From Flexithrix dorotheae DSM 6795 (GTDB lineage: Bacteria > Bacteroidota > Bacteroidia > Cytophagales > Flammeovirgaceae): a stretch of 64,000 bases of DNA. Below the pieces are notes generated by a model that worked only from the letters and a program-made list of their open reading frames with translations, was not told the DNA's origin and searched no databases. The stretch spans positions 1 through 64,000 of the forward strand of contig NZ_KB903447.1 of assembly GCF_000379765.1 (NCBI RefSeq). The letters are read 5' to 3'. Positions 8,945-17,787 of the stretch are shown piece by piece. Positions within the stretch are counted from its first letter, which is position 1. Every line of letters starts with the position of its first letter. The position numbers and the translations under genes are program-made.

Positions 8945-10051
8945 ATGAGGCAGTTTTTAATATTTACACAAAAGGAATTCTTCCACATTTTCAGGGACAG
9001 ATGGACCATGATGATGCTGTTGGCACTGCCGATTGCCATGATCATTCTGTTTGGTTTCGGCATTACTACCGAGATTAAGAATACCAAGTTTGCCATCTAC
9101 GATCCTTCCAGAGATATGGCTACCCTGGGCATTGTGAATACCATGGAAAAAAACGAGTATTTCACTTTGGAAGGCTATGTGGAAAATCCTGATGAGATGG
9201 AAACCATTTTTAAGGAAGGAAAAATTGGTTTGTTGGTGGTTTTTAGTGAAGGCTTTTACGAAAATATCATTCGTACAGGGGATGCTCAGGTACAACTCAT
9301 TGCCGATGGTACTGACCCCAATACCGCCTCTACCATTACCAATTATGCTACTAATATCATTATAGGCTATCAACAGGAATTGCTTGAAGTTGGGGAAATC
9401 CCTTTTCAGATTACACCTGAGGTAAAATTGCTGTATAACCCCACCATGAAAAGTGCCTACAATATTGTTCCGGGAGTGATTGGAATGGTGCTAATGCTGA
9501 TCTGCGCCATGATGACTTCTGTTTCTATGGCGAAGGAAAAGGAATTGGGCACTATGGAAGTGATTCTGGTTTCGCCCATGCCGCCCATTTTAATTGTGAT
9601 TTCAAAAGTGATTCCCTATTTCGTGATCTCCATGGTGAATCTGATGAATGTGCTTGCACTGGCGGTATTTGTGCTTGAGGTACCTATTGTAGGTAATTTC
9701 TTCCTACTCATCTTTGTTTCTTTGCTGTTCATTTTTGTAGCACTGGCTTTAGGTTTACTCATTTCCACCATGGTAGAAACACAACTGGTAGCCCTTTTAC
9801 TTTCTGTAGTTGGCTTGCTCATGCCGGTTATTATGCTCTCTGGCTTAATGTTCCCCATTGAAAATATGCCCATTGTTTTGCAATACGTAGCCCAGATTAT
9901 TCCGGCAAAATGGTATATCTCTGCTATGCGGGATGTGATGATCAAAGGATTGGGATTTACTTCCATCATAATGGAAGTAGCAGTATTATCAGCCATGGCT
10001 ATAGTACTGATTGCCATTAGTTTAAAGAAATTTAAAATCAGATTGGAATAG
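8945..10051 (+). CDS. ABC-2 type transporter permease (YbhS-like)
   Basis: A 368-residue inner-membrane protein with one N-terminal helix (WTMMMLLALPIAMIILFGFGI), a ~130-residue extracytoplasmic domain and about five C-terminal helices. It carries the ABC-2 signature region KEKELGTMEVILVSPMPP and ENMPIVLQYVAQIIPAKWY. It forms half of the transmembrane pore and pairs with the following permease 27 bases downstream. The gene order matches ybhS-ybhR. Substrates of such exporters are amphipathic drugs or cations in E. coli; here they are unknown. Confidence 0.92.
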   Translation: MRQFLIFTQKEFFHIFRDRWTMMMLLALPIAMIILFGFGITTEIKNTKFAIYDPSRDMATLGIVNTMEKNEYFTLEGYVENPDEMETIFKEGKIGLLVVFSEGFYENIIRTGDAQVQLIADGTDPNTASTITNYATNIIIGYQQELLEVGEIPFQITPEVKLLYNPTMKSAYNIVPGVIGMVLMLICAMMTSVSMAKEKELGTMEVILVSPMPPILIVISKVIPYFVISMVNLMNVLALAVFVLEVPIVGNFFLLIFVSLLFIFVALALGLLISTMVETQLVALLLSVVGLLMPVIMLSGLMFPIENMPIVLQYVAQIIPAKWYISAMRDVMIKGLGFTSIIMEVAVLSAMAIVLIAISLKKFKIRLE

Positions 10052-10078
10052 CTTTATAATAGTTAAAAAACTTAAATC

Positions 10079-11191
10079 ATGCTAAGGTTTCTGTTAGAAA
10101 AAGAATTTAAGCAGTTTTTCAGGAATTCATTTGTTCCCCGAATGGTGATCATGTTTCCGCTTACTGCAATTTTAATTTATCCATTAGTAGCCAACTTTGA
10201 GGTGAAAAATGTAAACCTCAGTCTGGTGGATCACGATAAAAGTTCCTATTCCAGAAGTCTTGTGCAGAAAGTAGTAGCTTCTGGTTATTTCAATATCACT
10301 AATGTTGCCAGTAATTATGAAAAAGCCCTTAGGACTATTGAATCCAATCGGGCTGACTTGATTCTGGAAATTCCCTCAAATTTTGAAAGAACTCTGGTAA
10401 AGGAAAGAAAAGCAAATCTGATGATTTCCGCCAATGCAGTAAATGGAAATAAAGGAGGATTAGGCACTGCCTACTTAGTTAGAATCATTTCAGATTTTAA
10501 TGGAAATATTCAGACGGAGTTAATGGGAAATCATGGAAGAATGAAAATTCCAAATCTGGATATTATTCCGCTGTATCGGTACAATCCCAGTTTACTTTAT
10601 TCGGTTTTCATGGTTCCTGCTATTCTAATAATGGTTTTAGCTATGATCTGTGGTTTTTTGCCAGCCCTAAATATTGTTGGGGAAAAGGAGAATGGCACTA
10701 TCGAACAAATGAATGTTACCCCGGTGAAAAAGTTTACTTTCATTGTTTCTAAACTTATCCCCTACTGGCTTTCCGGCTATGTAGTACTTACCATTGGCAT
10801 TACAGTTTCCCTATTAGTCTGGAAACTTTTCCCGGAAGGTTATCTGATCACTATTTACTTTTTTGCCACCATTTTTATTCTGGCCTTTTCCGGATTTGGT
10901 CTCGTGATTTCCAATTATGCCATTACAGTCCAACAGGCTATGTTCATGATGTTCTTTTTTGTACTTACCTTTATTTTCATGAGTGGGCTTTATACTCCTG
11001 TGGAAAACATGCCCAACTGGGCACAGTTTATCTCTCATTTTAGTCCATTAAAATATATTATTCAGGTATTAAGGATGGTTTATCTGAAAGGAAGTGCATT
11101 CAATGAACTTATTCCACAATTTATTGCCCTTTGCGGATTTGCGATTTTCTTTAATGGCTGGGCGGTGTTGAGTTACCGGAAAAGTAGTTAG
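10079..11191 (+). CDS. ABC-2 type transporter permease (YbhR-like)
   Basis: A 370-residue paralogue of the preceding permease with the same layout: N-terminal helix near residues 20-38, soluble domain, then five or six helices. Diagnostic segments are GEKENGTIEQMNVTPVKKF and ENMPNWAQFISHFSPLKYI. It completes the transmembrane part of the exporter. It is the last transporter gene; the next ORF is 60 bases on and functionally different, so the transporter operon probably ends here, though I see no clear terminator. Confidence 0.92.
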   Translation: MLRFLLEKEFKQFFRNSFVPRMVIMFPLTAILIYPLVANFEVKNVNLSLVDHDKSSYSRSLVQKVVASGYFNITNVASNYEKALRTIESNRADLILEIPSNFERTLVKERKANLMISANAVNGNKGGLGTAYLVRIISDFNGNIQTELMGNHGRMKIPNLDIIPLYRYNPSLLYSVFMVPAILIMVLAMICGFLPALNIVGEKENGTIEQMNVTPVKKFTFIVSKLIPYWLSGYVVLTIGITVSLLVWKLFPEGYLITIYFFATIFILAFSGFGLVISNYAITVQQAMFMMFFFVLTFIFMSGLYTPVENMPNWAQFISHFSPLKYIIQVLRMVYLKGSAFNELIPQFIALCGFAIFFNGWAVLSYRKSS

Positions 11192-11251
11192 GGATAATGG
11201 TTAACTTTTATCCTTCCAAGGAATAAAGTCAAATTCAAAACTAAATCTTTT

Positions 11252-11677
11252 ATGAGAAATAAATGCCTTTTAACGATTGTAATTTCATTTATAAGTTTAG
11301 TCACCTTAGCTCAAGGAACCATTTCGGTTAGGGTGAAGGATGTAGAAACTGATATTGGGAAAGTAATTTTCATGTTATTTAATGATGAAAACGAATTTTC
11401 ACCAACTGGAAAAGTCTTTAAAAGGGAAAAGGCGAAGTCAAAAAAGGGAGATGTATTTTATAAATTTGAAAATATTCCATTGGGAACTTATGCCATAATG
11501 GTCACACATGACGAAAATAATAACAATGTCATTGATAAAAATTTTGTAGGTTTCCCTAAAGAACCCGTTGGTGCATCATACCATACAAAATTTGGAAAAC
11601 CCACCTTTGACAAATCTAAATTCAGAATTTCCAATGAAAACCCTCACATTGAAATTGAACTTATATTTATTAATTGA
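11252..11677 (+). CDS. DUF2141 domain secreted protein
   Basis: A 141-residue protein with a signal peptide ending near residue 20 (LVTLAQ). The rest is the DUF2141 domain, recognisable from the pattern YAIMVTHDENNNNVIDKN followed by GFPKEPVGAS, and a C-terminal beta strand. Members are small beta-rich periplasmic or secreted proteins of unknown role, common in Bacteroidota and Alphaproteobacteria. The DENNNNVIDKN segment could bind calcium, as it looks like a dockerin or EF-type loop; that is inference. It follows the exporter by 60 bases and may be read through from it. Confidence 0.85.
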   Translation: MRNKCLLTIVISFISLVTLAQGTISVRVKDVETDIGKVIFMLFNDENEFSPTGKVFKREKAKSKKGDVFYKFENIPLGTYAIMVTHDENNNNVIDKNFVGFPKEPVGASYHTKFGKPTFDKSKFRISNENPHIEIELIFIN

Positions 11678-11780
11678 TATGATAGTTCATTATAAAACCA
11701 ACAATTTAAAATTTGGCCAACCTAAGTAAGTGGTTGGACAGAAATAACCATTTTATAATTTGCTTTCCGAAATGGAATCC

Positions 11781-11797
11781 CCAGAGTGGAACTCTGG
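11781..11797. repeat. Short perfect hairpin CCAGAGT/ACTCTGG
   Basis: A 7-bp stem with a GGA loop lies in the spacer between the DUF2141 gene and the cyclase gene. No T-run follows on either side, so it is not a clear terminator. It is similar in style to the hairpins at 8734-8926. Confidence 0.4.
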
Positions 11798-11865
11798 TAC
11801 CTAAAGTTGTAAAAGGCAAAGCTCACTTTTACTAGAAAATTATCTTCCCCTGAAAGTTAAGCACT

Positions 11866-12957
11866 ATGGACAAAATCACCCGATTTGCTAATAAATATCC
11901 AAAATTGATTGATATTATTATTTTAATCATAGGTTTTACTTTCGGAGCCAATTTATTTATTTTCTTTAAACTTTCAGGAATAAACCAGTTAGGCATAAAA
12001 AACCTCATAGATACTCAAAATTTAAAATGGTACACCCCTACATTAGCTGGGCTTTTTATCGGTGCCGGGATCGCTTTCTTAGAATTTAAAGTATTTCCCA
12101 AAATAAAATATAGGATTCCTCTATTTTTAAAATTTCTTCTACGGTTAATATCTTTTTCAATTCTTATCATCTTCACGGCATTTGGACTCCACACTATTTT
12201 AACCGTTATTTTCCAAAACGAACCATTTCATCACGCAATCAATAATTCCTGGTCTTTAATCAATTCTGAAATTTTTCTATCATTATATATTTATTTTGTT
12301 ATTGTTGGTGGAGTTCTAAATTTTTTTAGGGCAATTGGGAATAGATTTGGGCATGGAATTATCGTAAGCTATTTGGCAGGAAAATATAATGAACCTCTCG
12401 AAGAGGCACGAATTTTTATGTTTATCGATTTGAATAATTCCACTACAATTGCCGAAAATTTAGGACATGTAAAATATAGTAGATTTTTAAATAAGTGTTT
12501 TAATGATCTTACTACAATTATTCCCTATTATGAAGCTGAAGTATATCAATATGTTGGGGATGAAGTAGTTTTAACCTGGAGGATTGGGGATGTTTTTGAC
12601 AAAAGGAAGGTCTTGGATTTATTTATTGAATTTTCTTCAAAACTCCAGGACAATAAATCTAATTATCTGGAAAAATTTGGGATATTGCCAAACTTTAAGG
12701 CTTCTATTAATTCAGGAACAGTCACAGTTACTGAAGTTGGTGCGCAAAGAAAAAACCTTGTGTATCATGGAGATGTTTTAAACACTGCTGCAAGAATTCT
12801 GGAGCTTTGCAAAACCTATAAAAAAAATTTATTATTAACCGAAAGTTTTTTTCAACTGCTACAAAGAGATTTTAGATATTCAATAGATTTTGTTACTAAA
12901 ATAGAATTAAGAGGAAAAAAAAATGAAGTTTCTATTTATGGCATTAATAGTCCCTAA
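11866..12957 (+). CDS. Membrane-bound class III adenylate/guanylate cyclase
   Basis: A 363-residue protein with about five N-terminal membrane helices (residues ~15-155) and a cytoplasmic class III cyclase domain (residues ~177-340). The metal-binding aspartates are D188 in FIDLNNST and D232 in YVGDEVV. The transition-state pair N306 and R310 lies in NTAARI, and K is present in FKASINSG. All catalytic elements are therefore visible, so it should make cAMP or cGMP. No response-regulator or HAMP domain is present. A Crp-family protein is encoded at 24178 on the other strand, but no direct link can be shown. It stands alone in its own probable transcription unit. Confidence 0.88.
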   Translation: MDKITRFANKYPKLIDIIILIIGFTFGANLFIFFKLSGINQLGIKNLIDTQNLKWYTPTLAGLFIGAGIAFLEFKVFPKIKYRIPLFLKFLLRLISFSILIIFTAFGLHTILTVIFQNEPFHHAINNSWSLINSEIFLSLYIYFVIVGGVLNFFRAIGNRFGHGIIVSYLAGKYNEPLEEARIFMFIDLNNSTTIAENLGHVKYSRFLNKCFNDLTTIIPYYEAEVYQYVGDEVVLTWRIGDVFDKRKVLDLFIEFSSKLQDNKSNYLEKFGILPNFKASINSGTVTVTEVGAQRKNLVYHGDVLNTAARILELCKTYKKNLLLTESFFQLLQRDFRYSIDFVTKIELRGKKNEVSIYGINSP

Positions 12958-13289
12958 TCTTTTCTTTTTATATCACAATATTAAAACAGATAGCAATTAG
13001 ATTCTAGTCCAGATTAAAGTTGGGCAGTAGGTAGATTAATGTAAGGTTTACTTTCATCTGCTTTGCTCACGTTAATTCCACTAGCCGTATCCTTCATTTG
13101 CGATTTGCCCGCATTGCTCCTATGCACTTCAATCTTTCATGGTTCTGAGAGAAAATCCATTCAAATATTCCCGGCTTTATGTACCTTTACTTACTGTGAT
13201 ATGGAATGAGGCATAGACATACTGAACGAACTTATATCCATCTTTTTATAAGATCGGTGAAAAATACTGACTGACTAACAACAGGTTTT
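12958..13289. other. Intergenic region, no gene
   Basis: I see no coding frame with family-like content. CTTATA and TATAAG near 13230-13251 can pair about 40 bases before the following start codon, but there is no further support for function. The region should hold the promoter for the chimeric gene at 13290. Confidence 0.3.
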
Positions 13290-14465
13290 ATGAAAATGAA
13301 ATTATTAACTTCTCTCATCTGGGCAGTTTCTATTTGCCATTGTGTTTATTCCCAAAAACCTAAGATTACCTTTCAGCACCTGGATAAAAGGCTTTCTCAG
13401 AGTACGGTGAATTGCTTTTTGCAGGATAGCAAAGGCTACTTATGGATAGGCACCATGAATGGGCTTAATCGATATAATGGGGCTGATGTAGAGATTTATA
13501 AAAATCATCCGGATGATTCTACAAGCCTGAGTTACAATCCTATGCAAAAGGAACTGATTGCCTATCATAACAAATCTGGAAAACCGGGAGAATACGACAA
13601 AAGTGCTAGTCAACAGTCTTACGAAATAGCGTTAGTAGAAGGGCAGAAATATTATATTGAAGCCTTGATGAAAGAAAACAAAGGGAAAGACCATCTTTCT
13701 GTGTCCTGGTTGATGCCAGATGGTACAAAAGAAGCTCCTATTTCCGGTATTCATTTATCACCCGCAAATAATCCGGGAGCAGATGTACCTGTAAAATATG
13801 AAGCGGAACTGGCAAATCTCTCAGATGTTCAGGTAAATACGGTACTTCAGGACTTTTCTGGAACTGGATATGTGGAACTGTTTACTGAGAGCAATCATAA
13901 AGTAGTCTTTACAGTAGAAAACGCTAAAGCAGGAACACATAATTTAACCGTAGGTTATGCAGCTGCAGGCGGAGATAATACCAAAGAGGTATTGGTGAAT
14001 GGCATTGCTATTGGCATATTCAATTTCTATGCTTCCAGTGCTTTTACGGAAATTAATTTGGGTAACATTGACTTAAATGAAGGGCAGAATACCATAGAAA
14101 TAGCCCAGACTAGTGGTGACCTGCAATTGGACTACATCCTTGTGGGAGGTAGTTATCCGAATATCAGAAAAGCTTCATTGGTCCTTCCTGAATCTGTAGA
14201 ACCAGCAACAGAAAGTGAAATTAGTATGTATCCTAATCCGGTGAAATCTACTTTAACCCTGCTCCTAAAAAACGAATGGAATGGGAAAGTAGGCATTAGG
14301 GTACTCAATTTAGTAGGTCAGGAAGTGAAGATTTTTGAAATGGAAAAATCACAAAAGGCCAGTCGCTATCAGCTGGATCTCAAAGGCTTACAAAATGGAA
14401 TCTATATTGTAGAACTCAATATGGGTGAGAACCGAATTATCAACCGTGTAATTGTGCAGCAATAG
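13290..14465 (+). CDS. Chimeric secreted protein: HTCS propeller start fused to PA14/CBM and T9SS tail
   Basis: A 391-residue ORF of mixed origin. Residues 1-22 are a signal peptide. Residues 25-83 are the opening of a hybrid two-component sensor propeller (ITFQHLDKRLSQSTVNCFLQD, then GYLWIGTMNGLNRYNG). From about residue 84 it switches to the end of a PA14-type domain (GQKYYIEALMKENKGKDHLS and SWLMPDGTKEAPISG). A CBM6/35-like module follows (EAELANLSDVQVN ... LDYILVGG, ~170-290), then a T9SS type A sorting domain (YPNPVKSTLTLLL). The join is in frame around base 13536-13545. I infer a deletion that fused the start of an HTCS gene to the end of a secreted glycan-binding protein gene. The product could still be exported, but function is doubtful. 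Confidence 0.75.
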   Translation: MKMKLLTSLIWAVSICHCVYSQKPKITFQHLDKRLSQSTVNCFLQDSKGYLWIGTMNGLNRYNGADVEIYKNHPDDSTSLSYNPMQKELIAYHNKSGKPGEYDKSASQQSYEIALVEGQKYYIEALMKENKGKDHLSVSWLMPDGTKEAPISGIHLSPANNPGADVPVKYEAELANLSDVQVNTVLQDFSGTGYVELFTESNHKVVFTVENAKAGTHNLTVGYAAAGGDNTKEVLVNGIAIGIFNFYASSAFTEINLGNIDLNEGQNTIEIAQTSGDLQLDYILVGGSYPNIRKASLVLPESVEPATESEISMYPNPVKSTLTLLLKNEWNGKVGIRVLNLVGQEVKIFEMEKSQKASRYQLDLKGLQNGIYIVELNMGENRIINRVIVQQ

Positions 14466-14584
14466 CTTATTCAAATTACTCATCGGAAAATATGCTTTTG
14501 AGATATTTGATAGCACGTCACTGCTTGCAGTAAATTTTATAAATGCGATGGGAGTCATCTTTCGTCCAAAATGCATACTTTAAA

Positions 14585-14625
14585 AAAACCAGAAGCTGGT
14601 GTCTTTGATCCTGGCTTCTGGTTTT
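14585..14625. terminator. Bidirectional terminator between convergent genes
   Basis: AAAACCAGAAGC (14585-14596) pairs perfectly with GCTTCTGGTTTT (14614-14625), a 12-bp stem with a 17-base loop and A and T runs on the two sides. It sits between the chimeric gene (stop at 14465, plus strand) and the pyruvyl transferase-like gene (stop at 14681, minus strand), so it can end transcription from both directions. Confidence 0.85.
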
Positions 14626-14680
14626 GATAATTTTTGATTCAAATTATTCTATCACAGCAAAACAATAATATTAAAATAAC

Positions 14681-15976
14681 CTAAACCAATAACCCTTTTA
14701 AAACATTTGTTCCTTCTTTATATCTTTGATCTACAATTGCCATTGAGTCCGCTAGTTTTTTTTGTGCCTTAGGGTAGTCTGTCCAAATTTCCCGGAGCAT
14801 ATCCTCAATCTGCTTCCCTTCAGTTTCTTCAATCTCAAAGACCCAATCATCAAAACCCAAATCAAAGTACATCTGACCTTTAATGGTATCTTCAGGTTGG
14901 CGGAGGTAAAAAATCGGGGTTCCAACTGTGGTGGCTAATATGGGAGAATGACACTCAAAACTTAAGACAGTATGGGCTTTTTCATATACAGAAGCAGCCT
15001 CGTCTGGCATCCAATATCCTCTTTTAACCACAAATGGTTTGACATCCTCGGGTAATGGATCTATCAGCAATTCATCCATTATATCTACTTGATAAGTCAT
15101 TTCGGGGCAAATTAACACCTTATTTCCTGTTTCACGAACCCAGGCAATCATGGCTTCTCGCAACTTGGCATGATCCCATTCTTTGCATCGGGCATTCACT
15201 TCTTCTACTTCCTTGATTTTTTCTTCTGTCCAATTAGTTTTTCTTATTTTGTGATATGGCGTATATCGTAATCGAGGAATGGCACATATAAATTTTTTTT
15301 CTTCCAATCCATTTTTATCTAAAAAGTCATTTGCTTTTTCTTTATTCTCTAAATCGAAGTAAAATGTGGCATCAGGAGCAAAGGCTATATGACTTCCCGT
15401 TATCCCATTAGATTTGAGAACCTCTATTGATTTAGTCTCTCTGGTATAAATGAAGGTAGCTTTTTTTAACAATTGCCTAAGATCATCATTAATATGTTGT
15501 ATAGTAGTTCCAAAAATCCCAAATGGTTTATCTGTTGTATATTTTACCCATGCCTCAAGGTTAGTTTTCCCCACTACCGATGGCCCCGAACCATGGATCA
15601 TTATATCCGACTTCCCGAAAGCTTCCAACACTTCAGGATTATCCACCTCATAGTTTTCACTAACATTTCCATAGATAATTTTAACCTTTGGAAAGTTTTT
15701 GTTTAATAACTTTTTCACTTCATCCCCCTTACTTCTTTTCCAAAGGATAATTTCCGTTTCTGGCAAAAAGGTTTGTAAAACATTTAATAGACCAGGAGTA
15801 TGAGCAATATCCCCGATATTGACATCCTGCCAACCTGAAACTAGAAGAATAGTTTTTACTTTATAACTCTCTTTCATTTTTTGATCTCCGCATGAAAGTA
15901 ACCCTCCACTAAGAAAAAATCCTAATTTATAAGTTGCTGCTGTTTTTAACCAATCTCTCCGTTTGTATGTATTCAT
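14681..15976 (-). CDS. Exported polysaccharide pyruvyl transferase family lipoprotein
   Basis: A 431-residue protein of the polysaccharide pyruvyl transferase (PS_pyruv_trans) superfamily. Support includes the N-terminal Rossmann-like start (ILLVSGWQDVNIGDIAHTPGLL), the MIHGSGPSVVGK loop, GIFGTTIQHI, TFIYTRETKSIEVLKSNGI and a late HTVLSFECHSPILATTVGTPIFYLR region. Unusually, it begins with a twin-arginine motif (KRRDWLK, residues 5-11), a hydrophobic stretch and a lipobox cysteine (GGLLSCG). This predicts Tat export and lipid anchoring. Cytoplasmic family members use phosphoenolpyruvate; an exported one may do another job, such as cutting or binding glycan. It is the last gene of the sigma-FecR-SusC-SusD cluster, 86 bases after SusD and ahead of a strong terminator. 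Confidence 0.8.
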   Translation of the reverse strand: MNTYKRRDWLKTAATYKLGFFLSGGLLSCGDQKMKESYKVKTILLVSGWQDVNIGDIAHTPGLLNVLQTFLPETEIILWKRSKGDEVKKLLNKNFPKVKIIYGNVSENYEVDNPEVLEAFGKSDIMIHGSGPSVVGKTNLEAWVKYTTDKPFGIFGTTIQHINDDLRQLLKKATFIYTRETKSIEVLKSNGITGSHIAFAPDATFYFDLENKEKANDFLDKNGLEEKKFICAIPRLRYTPYHKIRKTNWTEEKIKEVEEVNARCKEWDHAKLREAMIAWVRETGNKVLICPEMTYQVDIMDELLIDPLPEDVKPFVVKRGYWMPDEAASVYEKAHTVLSFECHSPILATTVGTPIFYLRQPEDTIKGQMYFDLGFDDWVFEIEETEGKQIEDMLREIWTDYPKAQKKLADSMAIVDQRYKEGTNVLKGLLV

Positions 15977-16062
15977 TTTTTTTTAGTTTAAGAAAAAAGA
16001 TGTAAGAAAAGCCTGGTGTTTTCATCCTCAATAAAGATTTTTCCAGGCCTCAACTTTTATAA

Positions 16063-17775
16063 TTAACTACCAGGATACCCTGGATTTTGTGGCATTTCGG
16101 CACCTGTATTGGCATCAATTACCTTCTGAGGAATTGGCCAGAAATTATTGAAATCCTGAATGGTGGTACCAGAGGAAGGGCCTCCGGGAACAGAAGGTGC
16201 AGAATTGTACTTTCTTACCCTATCGACCAAACGACCCATTCTAATTAAAGTCCGCAATCTTGGCTCTTCCACTAATAGTTCTCTGGTTCGTTCATCTAAA
16301 ATAAAATCTTCTGTTACATCCATTGAGGTGATTAGTTTAGCATTTGCTCTTTCCCTGACTGTATTGATGTCCATAGCAGCCATTCCAATGTTTCCCTTTC
16401 TAAAATAAGCTTCAGCTCTCAATAAATAAGTTTCGGCTACTCTCATTCTACTCAGGTCTTTTGATGTATTCCCGCTGGCTACATTATCATCAAATGGAGC
16501 GCCATCAACCTTTCTAATCCAGGGATAATATTGTCTTAGGGTATCCAGTTTCTGATCCGTAAGTGTTCCATCAGAAGCTACAATATATAGTTCACCATCA
16601 ACTCCCCTTTTCGCTTTAATTTCCTTTCCATAATATTCAGTATCATCAGGGTTATTATAATAAAAAGTTCTCCTGATATTAAATTCTGAATTTCGTATAT
16701 CATCCGGATCAATTGCCCAAATATCATACTTCACATAATTGGTAGGTGAATTTACTCCAATGCCTCTTATGAGACTATCTGCCGGGGTATTTTTAAATCC
16801 ATTTGGTGATATTATTTTATCATATTCCGGGGCCCAATACCGAGGGCCATTATTTCCTATTCCTCCATTTGTGCTTCCTCCTAATATAAATGATTCAAAT
16901 TGCCAGGCCCACATCACTTCTTTGTTTCCTGAAGTTCGGTTGACCTGTCCATATGCAAACAAATCAGAGAAAACATCCCCTGGTTCACTGCTTGCAGGCC
17001 CAAATCTATTAGTCATGATTTCATAATCACCAACTTCCTTATTAATGACCTTACTGGCTGAAGCAATGGACTTGTCAAAAAAGGTATCATCCCCAGATTC
17101 CATTCCTATGGAAATATATACTTCACTTAATAAATGGAAAGCGGCAGCTTTTGGTACTCTTCCATCCGGAACTGCTACTGCCAAAAGTTCAGAAGCTAGT
17201 TCTAAGTCATTGGCGGCAAATCGTAACACTTCCTCCCTTGGCACACGAACAAAATCAAATTTTGGAACGGTTATTCTTTCAGCCACAATTGGAACACCTC
17301 CATAAATATTAGCCAAAAAATTATAGGTATAACCCCTGAAAAACAGTGCCTGACCTTTTATATTAGATCGAATCTCATCTGATATTTCCAAAGCTGGATT
17401 ATCAATGTCTTCTAAAATCAAATTGGCCCTTACAATCATTTCCTTGTAAGCCCAATCCCAATAGACGATGGTAGCACTTAAATTTGAATTTAATAGGCTA
17501 TAATCTTTTAAGCCTCGGCTATCATTCCTCCCCCACTGGGCTAAATCTGTTCCTACAGACATATATTCAAAATTATTTGAGGCAACAATATGCTCCTCTC
17601 TGGCAGCATTGTATAAAGCAATTAATGCCGCATCATAACCAGCTTCATTTTCCAATAAATTTTCTGGACTGAACCGATCCAACGGTACTTCATCAAGGTA
17701 AGAATCACTACATGACCCTAATAATCCAGTTATTAAAATTATAAAAGCGAATAGTTTCTTTATAGATATTTTCAT
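16063..17775 (-). CDS. SusD/RagB family nutrient-binding outer membrane lipoprotein
   Basis: A 570-residue SusD-like protein. A lipoprotein signal ends LLGSCSD (Cys22), followed by the family start YLDEVPLDRFSPENLLENEAGYDAAL. TPR-like helices are seen (ALFFRGYTYNFLANIYGGVPIV), and the C-terminal signature is ELLVEEPRLRTLIRMGRL ... FWPIPQKVIDANTG. It binds glycan at the cell surface as the lid of the SusC porin encoded 12 bases upstream. The spacing and pairing show a canonical SusCD unit. The substrate cannot be read from the sequence. Confidence 0.95.
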   Translation of the reverse strand: MKISIKKLFAFIILITGLLGSCSDSYLDEVPLDRFSPENLLENEAGYDAALIALYNAAREEHIVASNNFEYMSVGTDLAQWGRNDSRGLKDYSLLNSNLSATIVYWDWAYKEMIVRANLILEDIDNPALEISDEIRSNIKGQALFFRGYTYNFLANIYGGVPIVAERITVPKFDFVRVPREEVLRFAANDLELASELLAVAVPDGRVPKAAAFHLLSEVYISIGMESGDDTFFDKSIASASKVINKEVGDYEIMTNRFGPASSEPGDVFSDLFAYGQVNRTSGNKEVMWAWQFESFILGGSTNGGIGNNGPRYWAPEYDKIISPNGFKNTPADSLIRGIGVNSPTNYVKYDIWAIDPDDIRNSEFNIRRTFYYNNPDDTEYYGKEIKAKRGVDGELYIVASDGTLTDQKLDTLRQYYPWIRKVDGAPFDDNVASGNTSKDLSRMRVAETYLLRAEAYFRKGNIGMAAMDINTVRERANAKLITSMDVTEDFILDERTRELLVEEPRLRTLIRMGRLVDRVRKYNSAPSVPGGPSSGTTIQDFNNFWPIPQKVIDANTGAEMPQNPGYPGS

Positions 17776-17787
17776 GATTTCCGATAA

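Noticed and set aside
11781-11797. Hairpin as a terminator of the DUF2141 gene.
   Set aside because: It lies about 100 bases after the stop and has no T-run on either strand.
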